This document shows positions 1-6,256 of a DNA stretch of 7,239 bases, one piece after another (position 1 is the first letter of the stretch; every line of letters starts with the position of its first letter). This stretch comes from Planctomycetota bacterium (GTDB lineage Bacteria > Planctomycetota > Brocadiia > Brocadiales > Brocadiaceae), in contig JAHFOW010000145.1 of the NCBI GenBank assembly GCA_023261465.1, positions 1-7,239 on the forward strand. Direction: 5' to 3'. The notes beneath the pieces are model-generated. The model was not told the DNA's origin. It saw nothing but the letters and a program-made list of their open reading frames with translations, and made no database searches. The position numbers and the translations under genes were made by a program.

Positions 1-74
1 AGCAGCGTGTGCCTTAAAGGAAGGCCAAAACCCAGCATTGCAGTCAGGGCAATTAAACATTTGTTATAATACAT
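1..74 (-). CDS. Divergent gene, 5' end only; possible secreted or membrane protein
   Basis: Reading the minus strand from the ATG at 74-72, an open frame of 24 codons runs off the left edge. It begins MYYNKCLIALTAML and continues GFGLPLRHTL, a short polar start followed by a hydrophobic stretch, as in a signal peptide or signal anchor. The start is supported by a very strong Shine-Dalgarno sequence on the same strand, AGGGAGGGG (plus positions 81-89), with its GGAGG core 8 bases from the ATG. The family cannot be recognised from so little protein. A second minus-strand ATG at 60-58 opens another frame (MFNCPDCNAGFWPSFKAHAA) with a CxxC pair, but it lacks a ribosome binding site, so I prefer the frame starting at 74. 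The gene diverges from the signalling cluster and shares a 133-base promoter region with it. Confidence 0.5.
   Translation of the reverse strand, partial: MYYNKCLIALTAMLGFGLPLRHTL
62..70 (+). promoter_or_regulatory. Possible second, extended -10 promoter
   Basis: TGTTATAAT at 62-70 is a perfect extended -10 element (TGn followed by TATAAT). No convincing -35 lies at the right distance; TTGCAG at 38-43 is about 21 bases away, too far. It would start transcription near 77 and give a leader of about 130 bases before the first plus-strand gene. It overlaps the start of the divergent gene, and the match may be chance in AT-rich sequence. Confidence 0.25.
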
Positions 75-80
75 ACAACA

Positions 81-89
81 CCCCTCCCT
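81..89 (-). promoter_or_regulatory. Strong ribosome binding site of the divergent gene
   Basis: On the minus strand these bases read AGGGAGGGG and lie 6 bases before the ATG at 74-72, which decides the start of that gene. The site also lies in a small inverted repeat (ACCCC at 80-84, GGGGT at 90-94, 5-base loop), so in the transcript the 3' part of the site (GGGGT) could pair with ACCCC. Confidence 0.55.
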
Positions 90-173
90 GGGGTATAAAA
101 ATGTTTATTCCGTACCTATACTCTAATGAGCAGTATACTTTCTATTTTCCTGGTTAGCTACAAAATATTTCGG

Positions 174-201
174 TTGTGCTTTTTTCTGTGTTTTGTATAA
201 T
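174..201 (+). promoter_or_regulatory. Candidate sigma-70-type promoter of the sensor operon
   Basis: A perfect -10 hexamer TATAAT lies at 196-201. A weak -35-like TTGTGC lies at 174-179, giving a 16-base spacer. Transcription would be expected to start about 6-7 bases after the -10 box, that is at about 207-208, which coincides with the ATG of the first gene. No Shine-Dalgarno sequence precedes that ATG, which fits a leaderless transcript. The -35 matches the consensus at only three positions, so the call rests mainly on the -10 box. Confidence 0.4.
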
Positions 202-207
202 CCTTTT

Positions 208-1212
208 ATGCTTCGATTCATAGAAAAATGTGGGCAGAGATTCTCCATATTTTTGGCGTATTTCATTTTGTTTTTAATAACTGTCTCTGCTCATGCAGAC
301 GAAACTGCTTTAAAAAAGGTATCTTTCATTCCCCACTGGGCGCCGCAGGCGCAGTTTGCCGGATATTATGTTGCGTATGAAAAGGAGATATACAGGAAAT
401 ATGGTATTGACCTTACAATTATTGAAGGCGGACCCGACCGGCTTGCTTCTGATTATTTGAGGGAAGGAAAGGCGGATTTTGCCACCTCCTGGCTTTCCAC
501 AGCGATACAGAAAAAGGCGCACGGTGTATCGCTTGTGAATATTGCACAGATGGTGCAGCGTTCTGCCCTCATGCTTGTTGCCAGGAAATCCAGCGGAATT
601 CAAAAACCGGAGGATATGAACGGGAAGAAGGTGGGTCTCTGGGATGCCGATTATCAATTACAACCACGCGCATTGTTCAGGAAGTACAACCTGAACGTCT
701 GTGTCGTCCCTCAATCCTTTTCTGTAAATCTCTTTCTCCGGGGCGGTGTGGATATCGCCACCGTCATGTGGTATAACGAGTACCACACCATCATCAATTC
801 GGGTCTCAATCCGGATGAAATAACCAGCTTTTTCTTCCATGACTACGGTCTCAATTTTCCTGAAGACGGTATCTATACAATGGAAGACACCCTGATCAAG
901 GAACCCGAACTGTGCTGCGCATTTGTGAATGCATCGCTGGAAGGCTGGAAGTACACGTTTGATCATCCGGCGGAGGCGCTCGATATTATGATGAGGTATG
1001 CGGCACAAGCGCATCTTCCTTCAAACCGCATTCATCAGAAGTGGATGCTGGAACGGATGAAGGACCTGATTCTTCCGGGAAATAGCTATATGCCGATGGG
1101 AATGCTCCTGCCTTCAGACTATGATCGGGTAGCCCGGACCTTGAAGGAATGCGGTTTAATAGATACGGTTCCCGATTTCGCTGCTTTTTACAGGAAGTGC
1201 GGCGGGCAATGA
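208..1212 (+). CDS. NMT1/THI5-family periplasmic substrate-binding protein
   Basis: This is a 334-residue exported solute-binding protein. Residues 1-30 form a signal peptide: basic start, hydrophobic core FSIFLAYFILFLITV, cleavage after AHA before DE. The mature protein shows the NMT1/THI5 (SsuA/ThiY-like) pattern: WAPQAQFAGYYVAYEKEIYR at 44-63 followed by YGIDLTI, DFATSW near 90-95, MNGKKVGLWD at 137-146, and DYGLNFPEDGIYT at 212-224. Family members bind pyrimidine, sulfonate or similar small organic ligands and normally feed an ABC importer; related domains are also fused to sensor kinases. The ligand cannot be read from sequence. No permease or ATPase is adjacent. Instead the stop codon overlaps the start of a sensor phosphatase (ATGA at 1209-1212), which suggests a sensory partner. 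I chose the ATG at 208 because it gives a clean signal peptide; an in-frame TTG at 193 would add five residues. Confidence 0.85.
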   Translation: MLRFIEKCGQRFSIFLAYFILFLITVSAHADETALKKVSFIPHWAPQAQFAGYYVAYEKEIYRKYGIDLTIIEGGPDRLASDYLREGKADFATSWLSTAIQKKAHGVSLVNIAQMVQRSALMLVARKSSGIQKPEDMNGKKVGLWDADYQLQPRALFRKYNLNVCVVPQSFSVNLFLRGGVDIATVMWYNEYHTIINSGLNPDEITSFFFHDYGLNFPEDGIYTMEDTLIKEPELCCAFVNASLEGWKYTFDHPAEALDIMMRYAAQAHLPSNRIHQKWMLERMKDLILPGNSYMPMGMLLPSDYDRVARTLKECGLIDTVPDFAAFYRKCGGQ

Positions 1213-3137
1213 TGAAAAACAGGGGCATTGCGTTTAAACTCATCGTCCTCATTCTTTCCTGCACGGTGTTTATCTTTGCCGGCATATTTGGCTATAACTA
1301 TCAGTATTCACGCAGGATGATCGAGAGAAATGCGGAAGAAAATGCTAGGAGTCTCACGACTACTACGGTAAACAGGATAGAAACAATACTGAAATCCATC
1401 GAAAAGATCCCTGAAAATATGACGTATTTTCTCGAAAACACCTCGTATAACAAGAGGGAGCTTATTAATCTGATTCACTCTGTAGTCAAGAATAACCAGG
1501 AAATTTACGGTTCTACCGTCTCTTTTGAGCCATATACCTTTGATAAAAAATCTCTCTATTTTGCGCCGTATTTCTATAAGAGTCAGGGGAAGGTTAAATT
1601 TGCCTATTTAGGCGGTGAGATGTACAGATACTTTTATATGGACTGGTACCAAATCCCAAAAGAGCTTAATAGCCCTGTGTGGAGTGAACCCTACTACGAT
1701 GTAGGCGGTGGAAATATCATTATGTGTACGTATTCAATGCCATTCTGTAAAACAGTCTCCGGAAAGCGGGAGTTTACTGGTATAGCGACTGCCGATATAT
1801 CCCTGGAATGGCTGCGGGAGATTGTTGCGTCTATTAAGATTGCCAGGACAGGATACGGTTTTCTCATTTCGAAAAATGGCATGATTGTTACTCATCCTGA
1901 GAAGAATCTCATCATGAATGAAACCCTTTTCAGCATTGCCGAGGCGAGGAACGATATTCACTTGCGCGAAACAGGCAGGGAGATGATTCGCGGCAAGTCG
2001 GGGTTTGTGCTTATCAGTGATTTTGTTTCCGGCAAGAAATGCTGGTTGTTGTATGCCCCTTTGCCCTCCAGCGGCTGGTCTCTCGGCGTGGTCTTTCCCA
2101 GGGATGAATTGATGGCGGATGTTATTAGTCTGAACCGGACGGTATCATGCCTTGGAATTGCAGGCATTGCAGCGCTCTTTGGTGTTATTGTTGTCATAGC
2201 GCATTCCATTGCCCGCCCTGTGCGTGTTTTAGCAAAGGCAACACAGGATATTGCAAAGGGAAATCTGGACGTCGAAATCCCTGTCATAAAATCGAGGGAT
2301 GAGGTTGGTTATCTGGCAGATTCTTTTATCTCTATGAAATCAGCGTTGAAACAATACATAAAAGATTTAACAGACACCACGGCTGCAAAAGAGAGGATAG
2401 AAAGCGAATTGAAGATTGCCCACGATATCCAGATGAGCATCCTGCCAAAAATATTTCCGCCCTTTCCTAACAGAACAGAATTTGATATTTATGCTGTGAT
2501 TGAGCCTGCCAAAGAGGTTGGCGGGGATTTCTATGATTTCTTTCTGATAGAAGACAACCTGTATTTTGTTATAGGCGATGTCTCCGGAAAAGGTGTGCCG
2601 GCTTCCCTTTTTATGGCAGTAACCAAGACCCTTATAAAAGCGAAGACCACAAAGGGCATGCTTCCCGACGAGATATTGAGAAGGGTGAACAAGGATTTGT
2701 GTGACGGGAATGAGGCGAGTATGTTTGTGACCATTTTTTGCGGTTTGTTAAATACACAGACCGGGGAAGTATACTACAGCAATGGCGGTCATAACATCCC
2801 ATATCTTCTGCATAGTCATGGCGCTGTGGAACTCTTACCCAATACGGGAGGAATGGCGCTGGGAGTGATGGAAGATGTTGCGTATCAGTCAAACAAAATC
2901 ATACTTAAAACCAATGACTGTCTCTTTCTCTATACAGATGGCGTTACTGAAGCCATTGATGTCCATGAAGAACAATTCACAGATCTTCGTTTGAAAGAGA
3001 TGTTGCAAAAGTCCCAAACATTTTCACCGGCAGAAATTATTCCGGAAATTGTAAATGATGTAAAACGTTTTTCATCAGGTGTTCCGCAGGCTGATGATAT
3101 AACCGTACTGGCATTGCAATATTTTGGGAGTGCATGA
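1209..3137 (+). CDS. Membrane sensor phosphatase: dCache-HAMP-SpoIIE (RsbU-like PP2C)
   Basis: This 642-residue protein is an RsbU-type serine phosphatase that should dephosphorylate a STAS antagonist in response to an extracytoplasmic signal. Domains in order: TM1 at about 8-28; a periplasmic dCache-like sensor at about 35-300, with MDWYQIP at 144-150, WSEPYYDVGGG at 158-168, GIATADISLEWL at 191-202 and THPEKN at 228-233; TM2 at about 311-333; HAMP at about 334-386 (P337, DEVGYLADSF at 364-373); a helical linker ERIESELKIAHDIQMSILP at 395-413; and a SpoIIE/PP2C domain at about 428-637. The catalytic metal-binding motifs are all present: GGDFYD (438-443), GDVSGKG (456-462), NGGHN (525-529), YTDGVTEA (575-582) and ADDITVL (628-634). 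The start at 1209 overlaps the previous stop and has AGGAAG at 1192-1197, so the two genes are translationally coupled. An ATG at 1149 would only add 20 residues inside the upstream gene. The kinase and STAS partners follow. Confidence 0.92.
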   Translation: MMKNRGIAFKLIVLILSCTVFIFAGIFGYNYQYSRRMIERNAEENARSLTTTTVNRIETILKSIEKIPENMTYFLENTSYNKRELINLIHSVVKNNQEIYGSTVSFEPYTFDKKSLYFAPYFYKSQGKVKFAYLGGEMYRYFYMDWYQIPKELNSPVWSEPYYDVGGGNIIMCTYSMPFCKTVSGKREFTGIATADISLEWLREIVASIKIARTGYGFLISKNGMIVTHPEKNLIMNETLFSIAEARNDIHLRETGREMIRGKSGFVLISDFVSGKKCWLLYAPLPSSGWSLGVVFPRDELMADVISLNRTVSCLGIAGIAALFGVIVVIAHSIARPVRVLAKATQDIAKGNLDVEIPVIKSRDEVGYLADSFISMKSALKQYIKDLTDTTAAKERIESELKIAHDIQMSILPKIFPPFPNRTEFDIYAVIEPAKEVGGDFYDFFLIEDNLYFVIGDVSGKGVPASLFMAVTKTLIKAKTTKGMLPDEILRRVNKDLCDGNEASMFVTIFCGLLNTQTGEVYYSNGGHNIPYLLHSHGAVELLPNTGGMALGVMEDVAYQSNKIILKTNDCLFLYTDGVTEAIDVHEEQFTDLRLKEMLQKSQTFSPAEIIPEIVNDVKRFSSGVPQADDITVLALQYFGSA

Positions 3138-3163
3138 GAGTAAATCAAGCATTATAGTATTAC

Positions 3164-3196
3164 CTTGTAAAAACCTCTTTTTCAGCAAGTTTTTTT
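3164..3196 (+). terminator. Possible weak intrinsic terminator after the phosphatase gene
   Basis: CTTG (3164-3167) pairs with CAAG (3186-3189) and AAAAA (3169-3173) pairs with TTTTT (3178-3182) around a CCTC loop, with a 1-base/3-base internal bulge. Seven T residues follow at 3190-3196. The stem is AT-rich and interrupted, so termination would probably be partial. It lies between the phosphatase and kinase genes. Confidence 0.35.
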
Positions 3197-3247
3197 AGTG
3201 ACGAGTGTCGGGTGCCATGTGACGGGAAAAAAACGTCACGCGTCACT
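3197..3247. repeat. Nested inverted repeats, AGTGACG / CGTCACT
   Basis: Two nested pairs of arms are seen. The outer pair is AGTGACG (3197-3203) with CGTCACT (3241-3247). The inner pair is GTGACG (3219-3224) with CGTCAC (3234-3239), separated by a 9-base GGAAAAAAA spacer. The two left arms are spaced 21 bases and the two right arms 7 bases apart. The element lies just upstream of the kinase start at 3270. It could be an operator, an RNA structure or a remnant of a dispersed repeat; the sequence does not decide. Confidence 0.6.
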
Positions 3248-3269
3248 TAAGTTGCGGCAGTGCTGCATT

Positions 3270-3692
3270 ATGAATGATACTGTTACATTTCAACTAAAGA
3301 ACAACCTGAGCGAACTCGAAAAACTCAACCAGGTTGTGGATAAGTTTGGAGAAAAAAATCATCTCGATCCAAATGACGCATATGCCCTGCATTTGTCGCT
3401 CGATGAGGTGCTTACGAATATTATTTCATACGGATACGATGATTTAAATGAACATTTAATAACAATCTGCATATTGCTCAGGGACAAAGAATTAGTTGCA
3501 GAAGTAGAGGATGACGGCAATCCTTTCAATCCCCTGAATGTACCGAAACCCGATTTAAAACAACCCATAGAGGAAAGACCAGTTGGAGGACTGGGAATCC
3601 ACCTCGTGCGTAGTATGATGGATACGCTGGAATATAAGAGAAGCAATGGAAAAAATATACTGACAATGAAGAAAAAGATAAAATATCTGTAA
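3270..3692 (+). CDS. RsbW/SpoIIAB-type serine kinase (anti-sigma factor), GHKL ATPase
   Basis: This 140-residue protein has the single-domain HATPase_c_2 fold of the RsbW/SpoIIAB family, whose length is usually about 130-160 residues. The Bergerat ATP-binding boxes are visible: the N box in LSLDEVLTNIISYGY at 42-56 (E46, N50), the G1 box VEDDGNPFNP at 79-88, and the G2 box VGGLGIHLVRSMMD at 105-118. It lacks a histidine-kinase dimerisation domain, as expected. In partner switching such a protein phosphorylates a serine on its STAS antagonist and otherwise binds and inhibits a client, classically a sigma factor. No sigma factor is in the window, so the client is unknown. I chose the ATG at 3270 because homology begins here; an upstream in-frame GTG at 3198 would add 24 residues that run through the inverted repeats. 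No clear Shine-Dalgarno sequence precedes it. The STAS gene follows after 66 bases. Confidence 0.88.
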   Translation: MNDTVTFQLKNNLSELEKLNQVVDKFGEKNHLDPNDAYALHLSLDEVLTNIISYGYDDLNEHLITICILLRDKELVAEVEDDGNPFNPLNVPKPDLKQPIEERPVGGLGIHLVRSMMDTLEYKRSNGKNILTMKKKIKYL

Positions 3693-3758
3693 GATATACA
3701 AATATGAAATACGAAAATGAAAAGAGGGGATTATGAATTTATTATACGAGGACGAATC

Positions 3759-4097
3759 ATGAAAATATCTGAGGAAAATTGGGGAAGCTTTGTTATTCTC
3801 GATATAGATGGACAATTGAATGCCATTACCTGCAATGAATTAGAAAAGAGGCTCAATACATTAATAGACCAGGGGGAAAAACAGTTTTTGCTCAATTTTA
3901 CAGGGTTAGATTATATTAGCAGCGCGGGGTTGCGGGTACTTCTTGTTGCCGCAAAAAAACTGAAGACTGGCAATGGGAAAATAGTCCTTGCTTCTTTAAA
4001 AGGTCAAGTCAGAAAGGTTTTTGATGCCGCAGGATTTTCTGCGCTCTTTCACATGTTTGATACATGTGAAGAAGCAATGCAGAATTTTCGTTCGTAG
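3759..4097 (+). CDS. STAS-domain anti-sigma-factor antagonist (RsbV/SpoIIAA-like)
   Basis: This 112-residue cytoplasmic protein is a single STAS domain of typical antagonist length. Landmarks are the opening strand SFVILDIDGQLNAITCNELE at 10-29, the strand FLLNFTGLDYISSAGLRVLL at 43-62 and the closing GQVRKVFDAAGFSALFHMF region. In SpoIIAA the segment is DSSGL with the first serine phosphorylated; aligned by the GL pair, Ser55 in ISSAGL is the likely phosphorylation site, and Ser54 stands where SpoIIAA has Asp. SSAGL variants are common in the family. It should be the substrate of the kinase gene just upstream and of the SpoIIE phosphatase. The ATG at 3759 is preferred because GAGGA lies 6 bases before it (3748-3752); an in-frame ATG at 3717 would add 14 residues before the fold. 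The 3' end contains a perfect inverted repeat (4048-4070). Confidence 0.9.
   Translation: MKISEENWGSFVILDIDGQLNAITCNELEKRLNTLIDQGEKQFLLNFTGLDYISSAGLRVLLVAAKKLKTGNGKIVLASLKGQVRKVFDAAGFSALFHMFDTCEEAMQNFRS
4048..4070. repeat. Perfect 9-bp inverted repeat inside the STAS gene 3' end
   Basis: TTCACATGT (4048-4056) and ACATGTGAA (4062-4070) are exact reverse complements separated by 5 bases. It lies in coding sequence for LFHMFDTCEEA and ends 27 bases before the STAS gene stops. No T-tract follows, so it is not a typical terminator. Confidence 0.7.
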
Positions 4098-4119
4098 TAG
4101 CGACTAAAGCCGTTACTAC
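4094..4119. repeat. REP-like palindrome spanning the STAS gene stop
   Basis: GTAGTAGCG (4094-4102) can pair with CGTTACTAC (4111-4119) as a 9-bp stem with one G-U pair and an 8-base loop ACTAAAGC. The STAS stop codon (4095-4097) lies in the left arm. There is no T-tract. The GTAGTAGCGACT...ACTAC pattern resembles the short palindromes often dispersed in bacterial genomes as REP elements, but only one copy is in this window, so its repeat status is inferred. Confidence 0.4.
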
Positions 4120-4143
4120 AAGCTGTAAAGATGTCTTTGCGGA

Positions 4144-6189
4144 ATGTCTTCCAATACGATAGATAACGATATGAACAAATCTCAATCATCTCATGATCTG
4201 TCTGCGCAACGCACATGGTGGTTTGTCATGAGACGCTTATCATTTGGTATTTTTCTCATAGTCTTGGTTTCTGGTATTCTTTTGTATGCGGATAGGAAGT
4301 CCGGAAAACCAGAGATAAAGCGGGTGTTTAATATTGCTATTATGCAGCATACGTCGCAAGCCGTCCTGGACGAGGGCGTTCAGGGCATGATAGACGGTCT
4401 TGCTGAAACTGGTTTCAAAGACAGGGAAAACATTGCCATCAGACGGTATTGTGCAGAAGGTGATATGGCTACCGCCAATGCAATTGCCAGGGATATTACC
4501 AACGGGCCGTTCGATCTTATTATGACGGCGAGTACATTGTCTCTGCAAGCCGTGGCAGGCGCTAATAAAGAGGGAAAAACACCCCACATATTTGCCATCG
4601 TCTCTGATCCTGCTGGTGCCGGGGTGGGTATTTCTCGTGAAGACCCATTCAACCATCCCAAACACCTCGCCGGTTTCGGCTCTATGCAGCCCGTGAAAGA
4701 GGCGTTTCGCCTTGCCGTAAAACTCTATCCCGGATTAAAAACAGTTGGGGTGGTGTGGAATCCGTCAGAACAGAATTCAGAGGCAAATGTACGTCTGGCG
4801 CGTGATATCTGCAAGGAACTGGGAATTTCACTTTTAGAGGCAAACGCTGACGCCGCATCAGCGGTTTTTGAAGCGGCAAGTTCTCTGGTCGCACGTGGAG
4901 TACAGGCGTTGTGGATTGGCGCTGATACAACGGTGATTACAGGCACAGATACTGTTATCTCCGCTGCAAAAAAGGGAAATATTCCGGTTTTTACGAACAC
5001 CCCGCCTTTGGCACGCAGGGGGGCAATCTTTGATCTCGGCGCAAATTATCATGAGGTGGGCAGACTCGCAGGCTTACTTGCAGGGCAGGTTCTCCATGGC
5101 ACAGACCCGGCAACAATACCGGTCAGCAATATCGTTCCTGAAAAGTTTATTATCAATAAGCTGGCTTTGAATGGATTAAAAGATCCATGGCGACTGCCGG
5201 AAGACGTCCTTCGGTGCGCCGATGAAGTAATTGATGAAACAGGAAATAATAAAACGGATGTTGCCGTATCATCAAAACAACCTCAAGGGCGGGTCTTTAA
5301 GATTGGGATTGTGTATTTTGCGCCAGAACCTGGCGCCGATTCATGTATGCAGGGACTCTTTGACGGATTCCGGGATTTAGGATTGGAGGAGGGGAAGAAT
5401 CTTGAAATTCGTAAGACACATGCCCAGGGTGAGATTGTTAATATTCCCGCATTGCTTCAAAACTACGACAGTCAGGAACTCGACCTCATCATAACAATGA
5501 CAACACCCTGCCTGACGGCGGCATGCGGTGTGGTCAAAAAAAAGCCGGTTGTTTTTATGTATGTTTACGACCCGATTGCAGCCGGGGCAGGAAAAACCAG
5601 TACCGACCATCTTCCGAACATCACAGGAGTCGGTTCTTTTCCTCCTGTCAGGGATACGGTTGATTTAATTCAAAGGCTCGTACCGGGCATACGTACGGTG
5701 GGAACGCTGTATAACAGTTCGGAAGCAAACTCCAGGAAGGTAGTTGCCGTGGGTCGTGATATATTTCGGCAGCGTGGAATAAAGCTTGAAGAGGTTGCAA
5801 TTACAGGCACAAACGAGGTATTCCAGGCTGCACAGGTGCTGGCGCACAGGAACATTCAGGCATTCTGGATAACGGGAGATAATACAGCAATTCAGGCGTT
5901 TGATGGCATTGTAAAAGTTGCAAACGATTTTAAGTTGCCCATTATTAATAATGATCCTGAATTTGTTGAGCGCGGTGTCCTTGCTTGTGCCGGGCTGGGA
6001 TATTACCATGCCGGATATGCAACGGCAAAATTGGCGATGCGTGTTTTGCAGGGGGAGAACCCAAAAAACCTGCCCATCGGGGAGGTTGCAGTCAAGACAA
6101 CATTGCTCAACTTTGCAGTTGCCCGGAAATTGGGCATTACCTTTCCACCTGAACTTATGCGTGAATGTGATGTCTTTGTGAATAAGTGA
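4144..6189 (+). CDS. Membrane-anchored protein with two tandem ABC_sub_bind (TrpX-like) domains
   Basis: This 681-residue protein has a cytoplasmic tail of about 29 residues, a membrane segment at about 31-50 (RLSFGIFLIVLVSGILLYAD) and two tandem periplasmic binding domains of the ABC_sub_bind family. Domain 1 covers about 61-363 and domain 2 about 384-681. The repeat is clear from matched landmarks: VFNIAIM/VFKIGIV, GMIDGLAETGF/GLFDGFRDLGL, PFDLIMTAS/ELDLIITMT, SDPAGAG/YDPIAAGAG, GLKTVGVVWNPSEQNSEAN/GIRTVGTLYNSSEANSRK and QALWIGADT/QAFWITGDN. Family members are usually single-domain proteins of about 320 residues; characterised relatives bind aromatic amino acids, but no ligand can be assigned here. 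No clear cleavage site follows the membrane segment, so it is probably a signal anchor. It lies 46 bases after the STAS gene with no transporter genes in view. The ATG at 4144 has only a weak ribosome binding site; ATG 4171 is an alternative start. Confidence 0.85.
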   Translation: MSSNTIDNDMNKSQSSHDLSAQRTWWFVMRRLSFGIFLIVLVSGILLYADRKSGKPEIKRVFNIAIMQHTSQAVLDEGVQGMIDGLAETGFKDRENIAIRRYCAEGDMATANAIARDITNGPFDLIMTASTLSLQAVAGANKEGKTPHIFAIVSDPAGAGVGISREDPFNHPKHLAGFGSMQPVKEAFRLAVKLYPGLKTVGVVWNPSEQNSEANVRLARDICKELGISLLEANADAASAVFEAASSLVARGVQALWIGADTTVITGTDTVISAAKKGNIPVFTNTPPLARRGAIFDLGANYHEVGRLAGLLAGQVLHGTDPATIPVSNIVPEKFIINKLALNGLKDPWRLPEDVLRCADEVIDETGNNKTDVAVSSKQPQGRVFKIGIVYFAPEPGADSCMQGLFDGFRDLGLEEGKNLEIRKTHAQGEIVNIPALLQNYDSQELDLIITMTTPCLTAACGVVKKKPVVFMYVYDPIAAGAGKTSTDHLPNITGVGSFPPVRDTVDLIQRLVPGIRTVGTLYNSSEANSRKVVAVGRDIFRQRGIKLEEVAITGTNEVFQAAQVLAHRNIQAFWITGDNTAIQAFDGIVKVANDFKLPIINNDPEFVERGVLACAGLGYYHAGYATAKLAMRVLQGENPKNLPIGEVAVKTTLLNFAVARKLGITFPPELMRECDVFVNK

Positions 6190-6256
6190 AGTAAAAATAA
6201 TATCAAAGAAAAAAGAAACGGATTATTTATTTTTATGAAGCGTTCGGGCTGAAAAC

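Noticed and set aside
80..94. ACCCC-TCCCT-GGGGT hairpin as a terminator
   Set aside because: No T-tract follows on either strand, and the sequence is explained as the ribosome binding site of the divergent gene.
310..657. Minus-strand frames opposite the NMT1-family gene, and similar ones opposite the other genes
   Set aside because: All lie antisense to genes with strong family motifs; their translations lack recognisable domains and they have no supporting start signals.
1149..1208. Earlier ATG at 1149 as the start of the phosphatase gene
   Set aside because: It would add 20 polar, arginine-rich residues read from inside the upstream gene; the ATG at 1209 has a ribosome binding site and lies directly before the first membrane segment.
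3198..3269. GTG at 3198 as the start of the kinase gene
   Set aside because: The extra 24 residues run through the inverted repeats, show no family similarity and have no ribosome binding site; the family fold begins at the ATG at 3270.
5918..6181. 87-codon plus-strand frame inside the two-domain binding protein gene
   Set aside because: It lies wholly inside a well-supported gene in another frame and its protein shows no recognisable domain.
6235..6252. Five-codon open frame (ATG AAG CGT TCG GGC TGA) before the last gene, as a leader peptide
   Set aside because: It is too short, has no regulatory codon run and no attenuator-like structure nearby; it is likely chance.
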